A stretch of 64,000 nt of DNA, taken from positions 1 through 64,000 of the forward strand of contig CAIMUP010000039.1 in NCBI GenBank assembly GCA_903844645.1. Direction: 5' to 3'. A program made the translations under genes and the position numbers. The notes beneath the pieces are model-generated. The model did not search any database, was not told the DNA's origin, and saw only the letters and a program-made list of their open reading frames with translations. The stretch's first letter is position 1; each line of letters opens with the position of its first letter. Of the stretch, positions 1-9,477 are shown piece by piece. Source of the DNA: an uncultured Bacteroidota bacterium. Lineage in GTDB: Bacteria > Bacteroidota > Bacteroidia > AKYH767-A > JABDAW01.

Positions 1-294
1 CAGATAGCTTAATGATGCGTACAGATAGCTTAATTATGGAAGGAGATAGCTTAATTATTCCACCAGATAGCTTAACTATTCCTCCAGATAGCTTAATGAT
101 GCGTACAGATAGCTTAATTATGGAAGGAGATAGCTTAATGATGCGTACAGATAGCTTAATTATGGAAGGAGATAGCTTGTTTATTCCTCCAGATAGCTTA
201 ACTATTCCTCCAGATAGCTTAATTATTCATTCAGATAGCTTAATTATTCATCCAGATAGCTTGATTATTCATTCAGATAGCTTAATCACAGCTA
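1..294. repeat. 21-bp tandem array A1 (14 units)
   Basis: Fourteen units of exactly 21 bp start at 1, 22, 43 and so on to 274, with no insertion or deletion; the array may continue left of the window. The first half of each unit is nearly constant (AGATAGCTTAA). The second half is drawn from a small set: GATGCGTA, TTATGGAAG, CTATTCCTC or TTATTCAT. The pair GATGCGTA then TTATGGAAG recurs as a 42-bp block at units 1-2, 5-6 and 7-8. An open frame of heptapeptides runs through it only because 21 is divisible by 3. Confidence 0.95.
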
Positions 295-367
295 ACGACG
301 GGCATTTCCAGCCACCTCACTTTTTACTTTTTGGCAATATTTGCGTAACGCACCTGATAGGTAATGA

Positions 368-416
368 CCAACATCCTGACAGGCAATCGCCCCTTAGCGA
401 TTTCCTGTCAGGTTGG
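368..416. repeat. REP-like hairpin R1
   Basis: An imperfect palindrome: outer arms CCAAC/GTTGG, middle arms CCTGACAGG/CCTGTCAGG, inner arms AATCGC/GCGATT around the loop CCCTTA. Related copies occur at 33539-33590 and 60980-61055, and the outer stem alone at 63951-63976. No U-tract follows, so a dispersed palindromic repeat is more likely than a terminator. Confidence 0.8.
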
Positions 417-810
417 CAAATTTCCCTCAATCCCTCTATTCTATTAAATCTCTATTCACCTCCTTACTTTTCTAAAACAATTCTATTCGATAAAGATACA
501 TTATCTTACCCAACCAAATACATCATTTGAGAAATAAAAACAGCATTCTAAAACCATTTCACGATACCTTTCAACTCCCCAAGAGACGCTTACTTTCCGC
601 CAAGAGATTGCCAAAAGGCACAGTGGGAGCGGACATTGAAAAAATTGGCAGAGCGGGAAAAAAGTTATGAGTTATGAATTTTTAGTTATGAGTTTTTGGA
701 AATTGGGAGGTGGAGATGGGAGAATGTGGATTAATTGGGTGGATAAAAATCTTACCTGCCACGAAAACATTCTTGGAAAGGACATAATCATTGAACTAGG
801 TTCTATAAAA
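417..810. other. Gene-free stretch
   Basis: No convincing gene is seen. The stretch has AT-rich sequence and a short direct repetition of AGTTATGAGTTATGA-like words near 664-700. It separates array A1 and hairpin R1 from the terminator of the M36 peptidase gene. Confidence 0.6.
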
Positions 811-843
811 CAAAAAAGGCGATAGAAAATCTATCGCCTTTTT
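811..843 (-). terminator. Intrinsic terminator of the M36 peptidase gene
   Basis: Perfect 9-bp stem GGCGATAGA/TCTATCGCC (818-838) with a 3-base loop, flanked by an A-run at 812-817 and a T-run at 839-843. It can therefore act in both directions; on the minus strand it lies just after the stop codon at 866. Confidence 0.85.
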
Positions 844-865
844 CATTTTTAAGATTTGGAATTGT

Positions 866-3800
866 TTACTGCACCACAATTTTGCTTTGCAGAATGGCAT
901 CTCCGTTTTGAAGTATAACCATGTAAACACCTTTGGCGATGTCGGTAAGATTCATCTGATATAGATTCTCACCCACCACAGCCGTGTTGCTTGCAGAGAA
1001 TACAAGGCGACCCGTAACATCCATCAAACGGAGAGTATAAACACCCTCTTTGTCAGAAGTAAATGCAACGTTAGCATGGTCATCAGCAGGGTTCGGATAA
1101 ACATTAAAGGCATAATCGAAATTGTCTGTTTCTCCATCCTCTAACCTTGGTGCAGTGGTAAAAGTTTGCGTAGCACTAAAGCCCGAAACGCTTGTTTGAG
1201 CAGCATTACAGATGGTTTCTATCTGCCAATCATACTGCGTATTATGCGTCAATTGAGAGAAGGTATAATGCGTGTTCGGGGTAATGGAATGAGGTGCCCA
1301 AATGTTTGCATTATGCTTGCTGATACGGATAATATATCCATAATAACAACCCGGTTGTACCCAGTTCGCAACGGCAGTGGTAGCCGTAATTCCTGCAGTT
1401 GAAAATCCGGTAGGCATCGTACACGCATTGTTTAATACGATGGCAGCCGTTCCGGTGCATCCCGCAGCATTCGTAACAGTTACAGAATAAGTTCCTGGGG
1501 TATTCACAGGGATTAATGTTGATTGCGTATTTGCATTGTTACTCCAATGATACGAAGCATACAAAGCGACGGTCAATGTAGCTGGAGAACCACTGCAATA
1601 AGTAGCGATACCCGTTCCGGAAATGTTAGGCATAGGCGCAGGAACAACGGTTACGGTTCTTTGTCCTACAGCAGTACAACCAAACGTATTCGCGACAGTA
1701 ACCATGAATGTTCCGGCAGTTGAAACCGTAGTAGAAGAAGTAGTTCCTCCCGTGCTCCAATGATACGTTGAATACGCAGTAGTGCTTAATGTTATGGAAC
1801 TTCCCGAACAAATAGTGAATGGTCCGCTTCCGGTAATAACAGGGATCTGGATGATGGAAGAATTAATGACCCTTATCGCAATGCCTGTGCAACCATGAGC
1901 ATCGGTAACAGTAACTTTATAAGTACCCGCAGTACCCACAGAGATGGTAGGACTCGTAGCATTATTACTCCAAATGTAAGAGGCATAAGCCCCGGCATTA
2001 AGGGTTACAGGTGTGTTATTACATATTGTGGAAGGACCGGTAATAGTTGGAGTAGGATTGGAATACACGGTAACTATTTGAGAAGCCATTCCTGTACAAC
2101 CATTCGCATCGGTAACAGTAACTTCATAAGGTTGTGAACCATAAGCGGGGATTGATTCACTGGTAGCACCTGTATTCCACAAATACGAAGAATATAAACC
2201 AGCATCTAACATGACAGAACCACCATCACAGAATTCAGTAGGACCATTGGCAATAATCGAAGGGGTAGGACTAACATTCATCACGATGCTTAATGTATTA
2301 GACATACCGGTACAACCACTCGCGTTATCAGTAACGACCACATAAGCCGAAGCAGAATAACCAACAATAATACTTTGAGTAACTTCTCCGTCAAACCATT
2401 GGTAAGCGTCATATGTACCTGCATCCAAAGAAATATAATCGCCTTGGCAGAAAGTAGTTGGTCCGCTTGTGGTAATAACAGGCGTAGGAGAAGGAATAGC
2501 AGTAATATCAATAGTAGCAGAGCCAGTACAACCTATCCCATCGGTTACGACCACTGTGAGGTTATCGCTGTAGTAGAAGGTGATAAATTCAAAAGGAGTA
2601 GTATAAGGTTGGGTATTTATTCCTGTCCATGTATAAGAAGCATACATACCTGGATCAAGGAGAACACCAACATTATCGCAGAATGTAGTAGAAATCGGCA
2701 TACCATCTACCGGAGATAATGCGGTGATGCTTGGAGTCGGAAGAGGATCATCAATAACATCATGAGAAGCAACACCAATACATCCATTTGCAGCAACAAC
2801 AGTTACGGAATAATTTTGTGTAGCAGATATTGTGTAGTTAATTGAACTCGTTGTTTCACCAGTTGACCATAAGTAAGAACTATAAATAGGATTGGCATAA
2901 GTAACCGTTACCTTTGCATAATAATTATTAAGAACCGGAGTAGGAATTAAACCGAAGCAAGTAACATTGTTACCAATCATCAAAGTATTGCTGCCACCAG
3001 CAACATAACCAGTAACTGGGATATTTAGAGAAACAATATTGCTGTTAAAGTTGCAATCGCAGTATTGAGGAGTTTCAGCAAAGCTTGGTCCTGAATTTCC
3101 GTTAAGCATGGTAGTATGGGTAGATGTTCCATCACATTCTATTCCTACAGAAAAATCAACTTGAATATTGGTAACAGCACCACTGCCTATATCATCCCAT
3201 GAAAAACCACCACTTGTAGTATCGCAATTGTTATATTGTGATCCAAAATTACAACTATTGCCCAATTGAACAAGATCAGAGAGTGATATATTATAAATTT
3301 TTGTAGTAGCTTCAACAGCTAAAGTTCCAGAGAATGGTGCGCTGCCATGACAAAAACCATCGGGTCCTGATAAATCAGGAACGATAGAAGGAGATACTGT
3401 TGCGCTTGCAGTACCCGTTGTTGGTAAGTTATCACAACCCATTCCTGTTACAGTTACTGTATAAGTTCCAAATGAAGTAGGTACGATGGTTTGTGTGGTT
3501 TCACCGTTATTCCAAGAATAGGAATCGAATCCGGCACCAGCATCTAAAGTTGCCTCTGAAGGAGTACAGAATGAACCGCCGCCAAAAGCATAAGGAGTTA
3601 ATCCTGGAGGCATCGAGAAGTCAGCCGTTTCATCTCCCGCAACATTAGCATCGCCTTCTTGTGCGAAAAAGCCCATTCCTCTTCTTGCAAAAGCATTCCA
3701 GATAATACAACGATGAGCACCATTATAAAGAAGTTGATCTGCCATTAAAATACCATCTCTTGAATCTAAGAAACCAGGACCGCAGATTTGCAACTTCATT

Positions 3801-5944
3801 CCTTCAAGAACTAAGATTGTAGCCAGATTGTTACCTGCCGCCACATTAAGCGGGTTGCTGTCGTAACCATAGGCATCAACTAAGAAACGTGACATATCCC
3901 AAATAGCAGAACACCATATTTCTCCGATATAATGAACTTCTGAATTATTCGCCAAGTCTGCATAAGTATGTGGATTAACACTCATGTCGGTTGAATAAGG
4001 GAAACTTCTAATACCAACACCGTTTGTAGTTTCATTGAAAACATAAGTACCCAAACCTTTCGCATCGGTGCTTTGATCGCCAGGCTTCATGGTCATCATC
4101 AAAGCATTCCAATCGCTCCATCCTTCGCCACCTTGCTCGCCATTATTCAAACAACCAACATTGGATGGACCACCAGTAAGGCGATTAGAAACACCATGAC
4201 CATATTCGTGAGCTATAATTCCATTATCCACACTACCATCTTTCTGTTGATATGGCGAAGGCGCACAATAATTAATTGTTCCGCTGACAGATCCGTTTTG
4301 CATTTCATTAGTGATGGTTGTAAAGTCATCAAAAGAAATCATGATGGCAGGAATATTTGAATTGATTACATAAGATGCTGACATGTGAAAGATAGGAGTG
4401 TTCGGATGGTTGGCTATAATTACTCCGATCGCGCCAGCATCAATTGCATTTTGAACCTTTTGTACAAAAGCACACGTTCCTCTTCGGATCAATGCTATCT
4501 TTCCAGCTACGTTGTTAAGAATCGGTTCGCAACCATCTATTACATTACCATTACCATCATCCACTAAAACAATCTCTCCGGTAGCTATTGTAGATACTGG
4601 TGGTTCGAAATCTCCGGTAGTGAACTGCATAGGTCCAGCAATGTTAATAGGATCGGTAACATTGAAACTACTGCATAAGTCTGGTGGAGCAATGTTCCAC
4701 AAGTACATTTGCATTCTAGGATTCTGTCCATCTGGTGGGGTTCCAAAATTGGCATTGTCAACTCCTCCTCCATCGAATCCTTCTGCGAGAACATAATCAG
4801 CACCGATACCGCCACGTCCATAGTTATTACTTTGGAAGTTGCCGGAGTTTTCATCAAAGCCAAGATGATACAAATGATCGTGTACTGAATTATTCACATA
4901 ATACAGATTCGTTAGTGCAGCATCCATACTGACGGTCGGAGCCACATTGTCATCGAATGGGTAATCAAAGTTTAAACTCACTCCTCCATCAGGAGAATAT
5001 CCTGGCAAATCATCCGCATCTTGATCTTCGTAAGCATACACATTGTTTCCTCTGGTGATGGTGTATTCAGGACCAGGCTGACCATCGGTATCTTGCCATC
5101 CATAAGGAGAGGCGATAGGGTCGGCTGGGTCGGTCAATACTGTTCTTCCGCCAAAGTTTGGGGCTTGTAATGGGAATGCAAAGACCTTGTATGAAGCTCC
5201 GGTTACAGGGCTTGGCGATGGGGATGGTGATGGCTCCATCGCTTGTTGAATTTGATTCGAGGGATAGTAATTCGGTGTGGCTGGTGCGAAGGAACATTCT
5301 TTATTATAATCATTTTTATCTAAGAAATTCCCAGTTAAGGCATCCACCCTAACATTCCACCAGTTGTGGCTTTTAGCCATCTTCATCGTTACGTTCCAGG
5401 CGAGGTTTACGCCGTTCTTGGTAGGCATATAGACCAATTCTACTTGGATGGGCAGCTTCGCCACATTCCCTGGAGTGAAGGAATATTTGTTAGCCTTCAA
5501 ATCGGCTTCCAACTGGGAGAATTCGCCAGATGATTCCACATTCAAATGCTTCAAAGCAGCATTGATGGCATCAATGGGGCTTAAATTTGGCTTCGAGCCA
5601 TTGGCTTTTTCCTTGATGTGTGGAATTAACCCGGGCTTGCAATACCCGATTTTCCCATTCTTCATCGCAAAAACGGTGATGGCATTGTACACCTTTACGC
5701 CGTTGTACATTTGGTTCAGATAGGCGTGGGTAAGCCCGGTAGATTTGTCGGTGTACTGGTCGCTCACGACCCATTCTGCGACATCAGCATCTGCCCAATG
5801 GTTCTTATCCTTTTGAGAGGAAAGATAAGCCTTGAACAGCTCCTGATTAGAGGTTCTCGATCCTTGTGCATTCGTTTGCACAAAGCCTGTAGCCAGCATC
5901 AGCAGGGCTATCAGTAACGTGGTAAATTTGTTTGATTTAGACAT
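866..5944 (-). CDS. Secreted M36 (fungalysin-type) zinc metallopeptidase with Ig-like repeats and T9SS sorting domain
   Basis: This 1692-residue protein starts with a signal peptide (about 1-26), followed by a fungalysin/thermolysin-type propeptide to about residue 200. The catalytic region carries the zinc motif HEYGH (H579-H583) and a downstream EGWSD (E607) expected to supply the third ligand. A PA (protease-associated) domain is inserted at about 410-540. From about residue 800 a chain of Ig-like modules repeats the word SVTVTxxxGCTG, then comes a fibronectin III-like module. The last ~75 residues form a T9SS type A sorting domain (VYPNPADD ... GVYMVILQNG). It should be exported by Sec, crossed through T9SS and attached to the cell surface, where it degrades extracellular protein; the substrate is unknown. 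A -7 box lies at 6067-6074 and a terminator at 811-843, so it looks monocistronic. Confidence 0.93.
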   Translation of the reverse strand: MSKSNKFTTLLIALLMLATGFVQTNAQGSRTSNQELFKAYLSSQKDKNHWADADVAEWVVSDQYTDKSTGLTHAYLNQMYNGVKVYNAITVFAMKNGKIGYCKPGLIPHIKEKANGSKPNLSPIDAINAALKHLNVESSGEFSQLEADLKANKYSFTPGNVAKLPIQVELVYMPTKNGVNLAWNVTMKMAKSHNWWNVRVDALTGNFLDKNDYNKECSFAPATPNYYPSNQIQQAMEPSPSPSPSPVTGASYKVFAFPLQAPNFGGRTVLTDPADPIASPYGWQDTDGQPGPEYTITRGNNVYAYEDQDADDLPGYSPDGGVSLNFDYPFDDNVAPTVSMDAALTNLYYVNNSVHDHLYHLGFDENSGNFQSNNYGRGGIGADYVLAEGFDGGGVDNANFGTPPDGQNPRMQMYLWNIAPPDLCSSFNVTDPINIAGPMQFTTGDFEPPVSTIATGEIVLVDDGNGNVIDGCEPILNNVAGKIALIRRGTCAFVQKVQNAIDAGAIGVIIANHPNTPIFHMSASYVINSNIPAIMISFDDFTTITNEMQNGSVSGTINYCAPSPYQQKDGSVDNGIIAHEYGHGVSNRLTGGPSNVGCLNNGEQGGEGWSDWNALMMTMKPGDQSTDAKGLGTYVFNETTNGVGIRSFPYSTDMSVNPHTYADLANNSEVHYIGEIWCSAIWDMSRFLVDAYGYDSNPLNVAAGNNLATILVLEGMKLQICGPGFLDSRDGILMADQLLYNGAHRCIIWNAFARRGMGFFAQEGDANVAGDETADFSMPPGLTPYAFGGGSFCTPSEATLDAGAGFDSYSWNNGETTQTIVPTSFGTYTVTVTGMGCDNLPTTGTASATVSPSIVPDLSGPDGFCHGSAPFSGTLAVEATTKIYNISLSDLVQLGNSCNFGSQYNNCDTTSGGFSWDDIGSGAVTNIQVDFSVGIECDGTSTHTTMLNGNSGPSFAETPQYCDCNFNSNIVSLNIPVTGYVAGGSNTLMIGNNVTCFGLIPTPVLNNYYAKVTVTYANPIYSSYLWSTGETTSSINYTISATQNYSVTVVAANGCIGVASHDVIDDPLPTPSITALSPVDGMPISTTFCDNVGVLLDPGMYASYTWTGINTQPYTTPFEFITFYYSDNLTVVVTDGIGCTGSATIDITAIPSPTPVITTSGPTTFCQGDYISLDAGTYDAYQWFDGEVTQSIIVGYSASAYVVVTDNASGCTGMSNTLSIVMNVSPTPSIIANGPTEFCDGGSVMLDAGLYSSYLWNTGATSESIPAYGSQPYEVTVTDANGCTGMASQIVTVYSNPTPTITGPSTICNNTPVTLNAGAYASYIWSNNATSPTISVGTAGTYKVTVTDAHGCTGIAIRVINSSIIQIPVITGSGPFTICSGSSITLSTTAYSTYHWSTGGTTSSTTVSTAGTFMVTVANTFGCTAVGQRTVTVVPAPMPNISGTGIATYCSGSPATLTVALYASYHWSNNANTQSTLIPVNTPGTYSVTVTNAAGCTGTAAIVLNNACTMPTGFSTAGITATTAVANWVQPGCYYGYIIRISKHNANIWAPHSITPNTHYTFSQLTHNTQYDWQIETICNAAQTSVSGFSATQTFTTAPRLEDGETDNFDYAFNVYPNPADDHANVAFTSDKEGVYTLRLMDVTGRLVFSASNTAVVGENLYQMNLTDIAKGVYMVILQNGDAILQSKIVVQ

Positions 5945-6066
5945 AAGTTATTATTAATTATTTTTTGCGCCTACTCTGCACGGTTTTCGGCATCCCCGTA
6001 ATTATTGATTCCTTGGATAATGGATTTCGTTTTAAGTGTTATGGTGAAATAGTTTTGTAGCGTCGG

Positions 6067-6074
6067 CAAAACTA
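6067..6074 (-). promoter_or_regulatory. -7 box upstream of the M36 peptidase
   Basis: The minus strand reads TAGTTTTG, matching the Bacteroidota -7 consensus TAnnTTTG. It gives a leader of roughly 115 nt before the ATG at 5944. No clear -33 element is seen. Confidence 0.6.
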
Positions 6075-6178
6075 AACTAAAGTTTCATATTCTCCAAAAC
6101 AAATGTTAAAATTAATACCAAAAATTTCGGGCTGCCACCTTTCGATGAATCATGGGTGATTCCTTAAATTACAAAAAA

Positions 6179-6278
6179 GCGTCCTCGCATGGAATCCAAG
6201 CGTCCTCGGAAGGAATCCAAGCGTCCTCGGAAGGAATCCAAGCGTCCTCGGAAGGAATCCAAGGAAGGATTCGAGGGG
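6179..6278. repeat. 21-bp tandem array A2 (4 units plus tail)
   Basis: Units begin at 6179, 6200, 6221 and 6242 with the words GCGTCCTCG and GGAATCCAA. The array ends in an inverted copy of its last half unit (GAATCC ... GGATTC), making a small hairpin at 6256-6274. It sits between the 3' end of the NHL/Ig-like gene and the promoter of the M36 gene, about 105 bp upstream of the -7 box. Confidence 0.88.
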
Positions 6279-6337
6279 TAGAAACAGGCATGGAATCTCA
6301 TTTACAAACTGAATTAACCGTAAAATTAACATCCGCA

Positions 6338-6375
6338 ATAAAAAGCCCCCCGAGATTTTCGCGGGAGGCTTCTTA
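6338..6375 (-). terminator. Intrinsic terminator after the Ig-like T9SS gene
   Basis: On the minus strand a GC-rich stem (GCCTCCCG ... CGGGGGGC, with one mismatch and an AT-rich loop) is followed by TTTTTATT. It lies about 20 nt after the stop at 6397. Confidence 0.75.
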
Positions 6376-6396
6376 TCGTTTCAATGGATCAATATT

Positions 6397-9300
6397 TTAT
6401 TCCACCACCACGTTCCGCTGCATCACCCCTACCCCATTTTGCAACAATACCAAATAAAGTCCTCGCGGAATGGCAGCAAGATTCAATTCATATTGGTTGT
6501 CGCCACCCACCGAAACGAGGCTTTTATTCATCACCACCCTTCCAGTAATATCTATCATTCGGATGGAATAAAGTTCCTCTGCATTGGAAGAAAAAACAAC
6601 GGTCAATTGGTCATTGGCAGGGTTCGGATAGACCTGGAATGAGGCAATTTGCTGGTCGGGATTTGTAATCCCGTCCCCTAATCTTGCAACGGTAGTGAAT
6701 GTTTGTACGGCACTATATCCCGAAACATTGGTCAGCGAGGCATTACAATTCGTCTGAATCTGCCAGTCGTACGCCGTATTATGCGCCAATCCCGAGAACG
6801 TATAATGGCTGTTTGGCGGGATGGTATTCGTTGTCCAGCTATTGGCATTATGGATGCTGATTCGGACATTATAACTCTGATGGCAACTCGGCTGAATCCA
6901 ATTACCCATTGCATAGGTAGCCCCGATATTCGTAGTCGGAATGGCAGGCATCGCAGGGATGGCACAGGCATTAGTTATCATGGTAGAAGATATTCCGCTG
7001 CATCCATTCGTGCTGGTTACTGTAACGGAATAGGTGCCTCCGGTATTCACCGAATCGCTTTGGGTAATCGCACCATTGCTCCAGAGATAAGTCGGAAATA
7101 CCGCCCCCACCGAAAGCATCGCATAGCCTCCCGCACAAAGCGTATTAAGATGCGTAACGAGGATATTCGGGGCAGGAGAAGTATATACCGTAACCACGCG
7201 TTGCACAGTGCCGGAACAGATACCGCCATTCGTAACCGTAACGATATAACTGCCACTGGCGGAGGCTGAAATAGTTTCGGTAGTGCTGCCATTGTTCCAA
7301 GTATAAGTGGAATACGAACCAGCATCTAATGTTACCGAACTTCCCGAACAGAACTGGGTAGGACCATTGGTCGCAATCACAGGGTTAATAAAAGGAACTA
7401 CCGTTACCACCCGCATTGCCGTACCCGTGCAGCCGTTATTCCCTGTTACCGTTACCGCGTAGTTGCCAGACGATAAAGCTAAGAGGGATTCGGTATTCGC
7501 AGCATTCATCCAATGGTACGAAAGATATGTTCCGGCATCCAACGTAACCATCCCACCTTGGCAAAAGGTGGTCGGACCATTGGCAGTAATCAAAGGCGTA
7601 GGCGATACAACGACCGATACAGCTATGGTTGCCGAAGCAGAACAATTGCTTGCATTGGAAACGGTAACGGAATATATTCCGGTGGTTGTTGCGGTAAGAG
7701 TGGCAGAGGTCGCTCCAGTATTCCAAAGGTAGGTTTGGTAGCTTCCTGCATTTAATATCACAGAACCACCTACGCAAAAGGAAGTAGGTCCATTCGGAAT
7801 AATAACAGGGCTTGGATGCGTGAATACTTCCACAAACTGGCAAGCAGTGCCCGTGCATCCATTCGCATTTGTAACCGTAACGCAATACGGTTGCGAGCCA
7901 TAAACGGTAATGGATTCAGCAGTGCTTCCCGTATTCCAAACATAGGCAAGGTAATTCCCTGCATCCAATGAAACGAAACCTCCCTGACAGAAAGATGTTG
8001 GTCCACTCGGAATAATAGTTACCGCAGGACTTGGGTTCACCCCTACCCCGATTGATGCCGTTCCAGTGCATCCATTACTATTCGTAACCGTTACGATGTA
8101 TGTGCCAGAGATGGTTGCAGTTATAGTTTGGGTTAAGGAAGTATTACTCCAGATATAAGAGGTATAAACTCCTGCATCTAACACTACCGAACCTCCATCA
8201 CAAAAGGTGGTTGGTCCATTTGCGATTATACTTGGCGAAGGATTTTGATAAAAAGTAACCACTCGTGCTGCCGTCCCCGAACATCCATTCGTTTCCGTAA
8301 CGGTTACTACAAAAGTCCCTGCTGTTATAGTAGAAATAGTTTCTGTCGTCGCACCAATATTCCAAAGGTAGAAGGCATGAATCCCTGCATCCAACGTCGC
8401 GGAATTACCGCTGCATATACTTGCGATCCCAATAATGGTCGGCGTAGGGATTGAATTCACCACCACCACTTGAGATGCTGTTGCAGTACATCCATTACTA
8501 CTCATAACAGTTACTGAATAGGTATAACTCGTTGTTGCATTTATTGTTTCCGTGGTTGCGCCAATATTCCATAAGTAAGATGAATAATTCCCTGCATCCA
8601 ATGTTACAGAACCACCTTGACAAAAGGTAGTTGGTCCATTTGGAATAATGCTTGGCGATGGAATACCATTCACAGTAACCACTTGCGATGTCGCGCCGAT
8701 ACATCCATTAACATCGGCAACCGTAACCTGATAGTTACCCGTACTATTCACCGTGATAGCTTGAGAGGTAGCCCCTATACTCCAAAGGTAGCTTGTATAA
8801 GCCCCCGCATTCAACACCACAGAACTTCCCTGACAAAAGGTAGTAGGACCATTCGGAATAATACTTGGGATTGGACTGATAAACACATTCACAATCGCGG
8901 ATGCCGATGCCGTACAGCCGTTGTTATTCGTTACCGTAACCCGATAGACATTCGTCGAAGTGGCAACGATAGTTTCCGTAGTAGCTCCTGTATTCCAGAT
9001 GTAGGAAGAATAATTCCCTGCATCCAAGGTTACCGAGCCGCCATCGCAGAAGGTAGTCGGTCCATTAGGGATAATAGTCAGGTTAGGGATTGCAAAAACA
9101 TTCACAGCTTGTGTAGCAGTACCTGTACATCCATTGCTGTTGGTAATAGTAACACGGTACGTTCCTGTTGAAGTAATAGTGATGGATTCTGTCGTAGCAT
9201 TTCCGGTATTCCAATGGTAGGATTGATAAACCCCTGCATCCAATGTTACCGAACCTGGCTGACAAAAGGAAGTAGCACCGGAAGGGGTGATAGTGGGAGC

Positions 9301-9477
9301 GATGAAAGGTATTACAGTAACTGTTTGCGATGCAATTCCCGTACAGCCATTATTGTTATTAACTGTAACTGAATAAACTCCCGATGTAGCAATACTTACT
9401 GATTCAGTAGTTGCTCCGGTACTCCAAATATAAGTTGAAAAAACCCCGCATCTAATAGCACTGAACCTCCCTGACAA
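6397..9477 (-). CDS. 3' part of a frameshifted surface protein: Ig-like repeats, fibronectin III-like module, T9SS sorting domain
   Basis: This open frame has about 14 Ig-like modules, each with words like FCQGGSVTLDAG and SSYLWNTGATTETI, then a fibronectin III-like module and a type A T9SS sorting domain (VYPNPANDQ ... GLYLVLLQNG). It lacks a signal peptide. Its natural reading begins inside an Ig module near 9440, where the frame of the upstream ORF should continue, and the first residues called here are out-of-frame noise. A one-base change in the A6C4 run at 9438-9447 would join it to the ORF at 9396-12080 into one protein of about 1890 residues. The modules closely resemble those of the M36 peptidase next door, suggesting module exchange between neighbours. 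The likely role is surface adhesion or display. Frameshift origin (mutation or sequencing error) cannot be decided here. Confidence 0.85.
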   Translation of the reverse strand: MSGRFSAIRCGVFSTYIWSTGATTESVSIATSGVYSVTVNNNNGCTGIASQTVTVIPFIAPTITPSGATSFCQPGSVTLDAGVYQSYHWNTGNATTESITITSTGTYRVTITNSNGCTGTATQAVNVFAIPNLTIIPNGPTTFCDGGSVTLDAGNYSSYIWNTGATTETIVATSTNVYRVTVTNNNGCTASASAIVNVFISPIPSIIPNGPTTFCQGSSVVLNAGAYTSYLWSIGATSQAITVNSTGNYQVTVADVNGCIGATSQVVTVNGIPSPSIIPNGPTTFCQGGSVTLDAGNYSSYLWNIGATTETINATTSYTYSVTVMSSNGCTATASQVVVVNSIPTPTIIGIASICSGNSATLDAGIHAFYLWNIGATTETISTITAGTFVVTVTETNGCSGTAARVVTFYQNPSPSIIANGPTTFCDGGSVVLDAGVYTSYIWSNTSLTQTITATISGTYIVTVTNSNGCTGTASIGVGVNPSPAVTIIPSGPTSFCQGGFVSLDAGNYLAYVWNTGSTAESITVYGSQPYCVTVTNANGCTGTACQFVEVFTHPSPVIIPNGPTSFCVGGSVILNAGSYQTYLWNTGATSATLTATTTGIYSVTVSNASNCSASATIAVSVVVSPTPLITANGPTTFCQGGMVTLDAGTYLSYHWMNAANTESLLALSSGNYAVTVTGNNGCTGTAMRVVTVVPFINPVIATNGPTQFCSGSSVTLDAGSYSTYTWNNGSTTETISASASGSYIVTVTNGGICSGTVQRVVTVYTSPAPNILVTHLNTLCAGGYAMLSVGAVFPTYLWSNGAITQSDSVNTGGTYSVTVTSTNGCSGISSTMITNACAIPAMPAIPTTNIGATYAMGNWIQPSCHQSYNVRISIHNANSWTTNTIPPNSHYTFSGLAHNTAYDWQIQTNCNASLTNVSGYSAVQTFTTVARLGDGITNPDQQIASFQVYPNPANDQLTVVFSSNAEELYSIRMIDITGRVVMNKSLVSVGGDNQYELNLAAIPRGLYLVLLQNGVGVMQRNVVVE

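Noticed and set aside
1-294. CRISPR array
   Set aside because: Units are contiguous at 21 bp without 30-40-bp spacers, repeats are imperfect, and no cas genes are in the window. The same holds for all other arrays.
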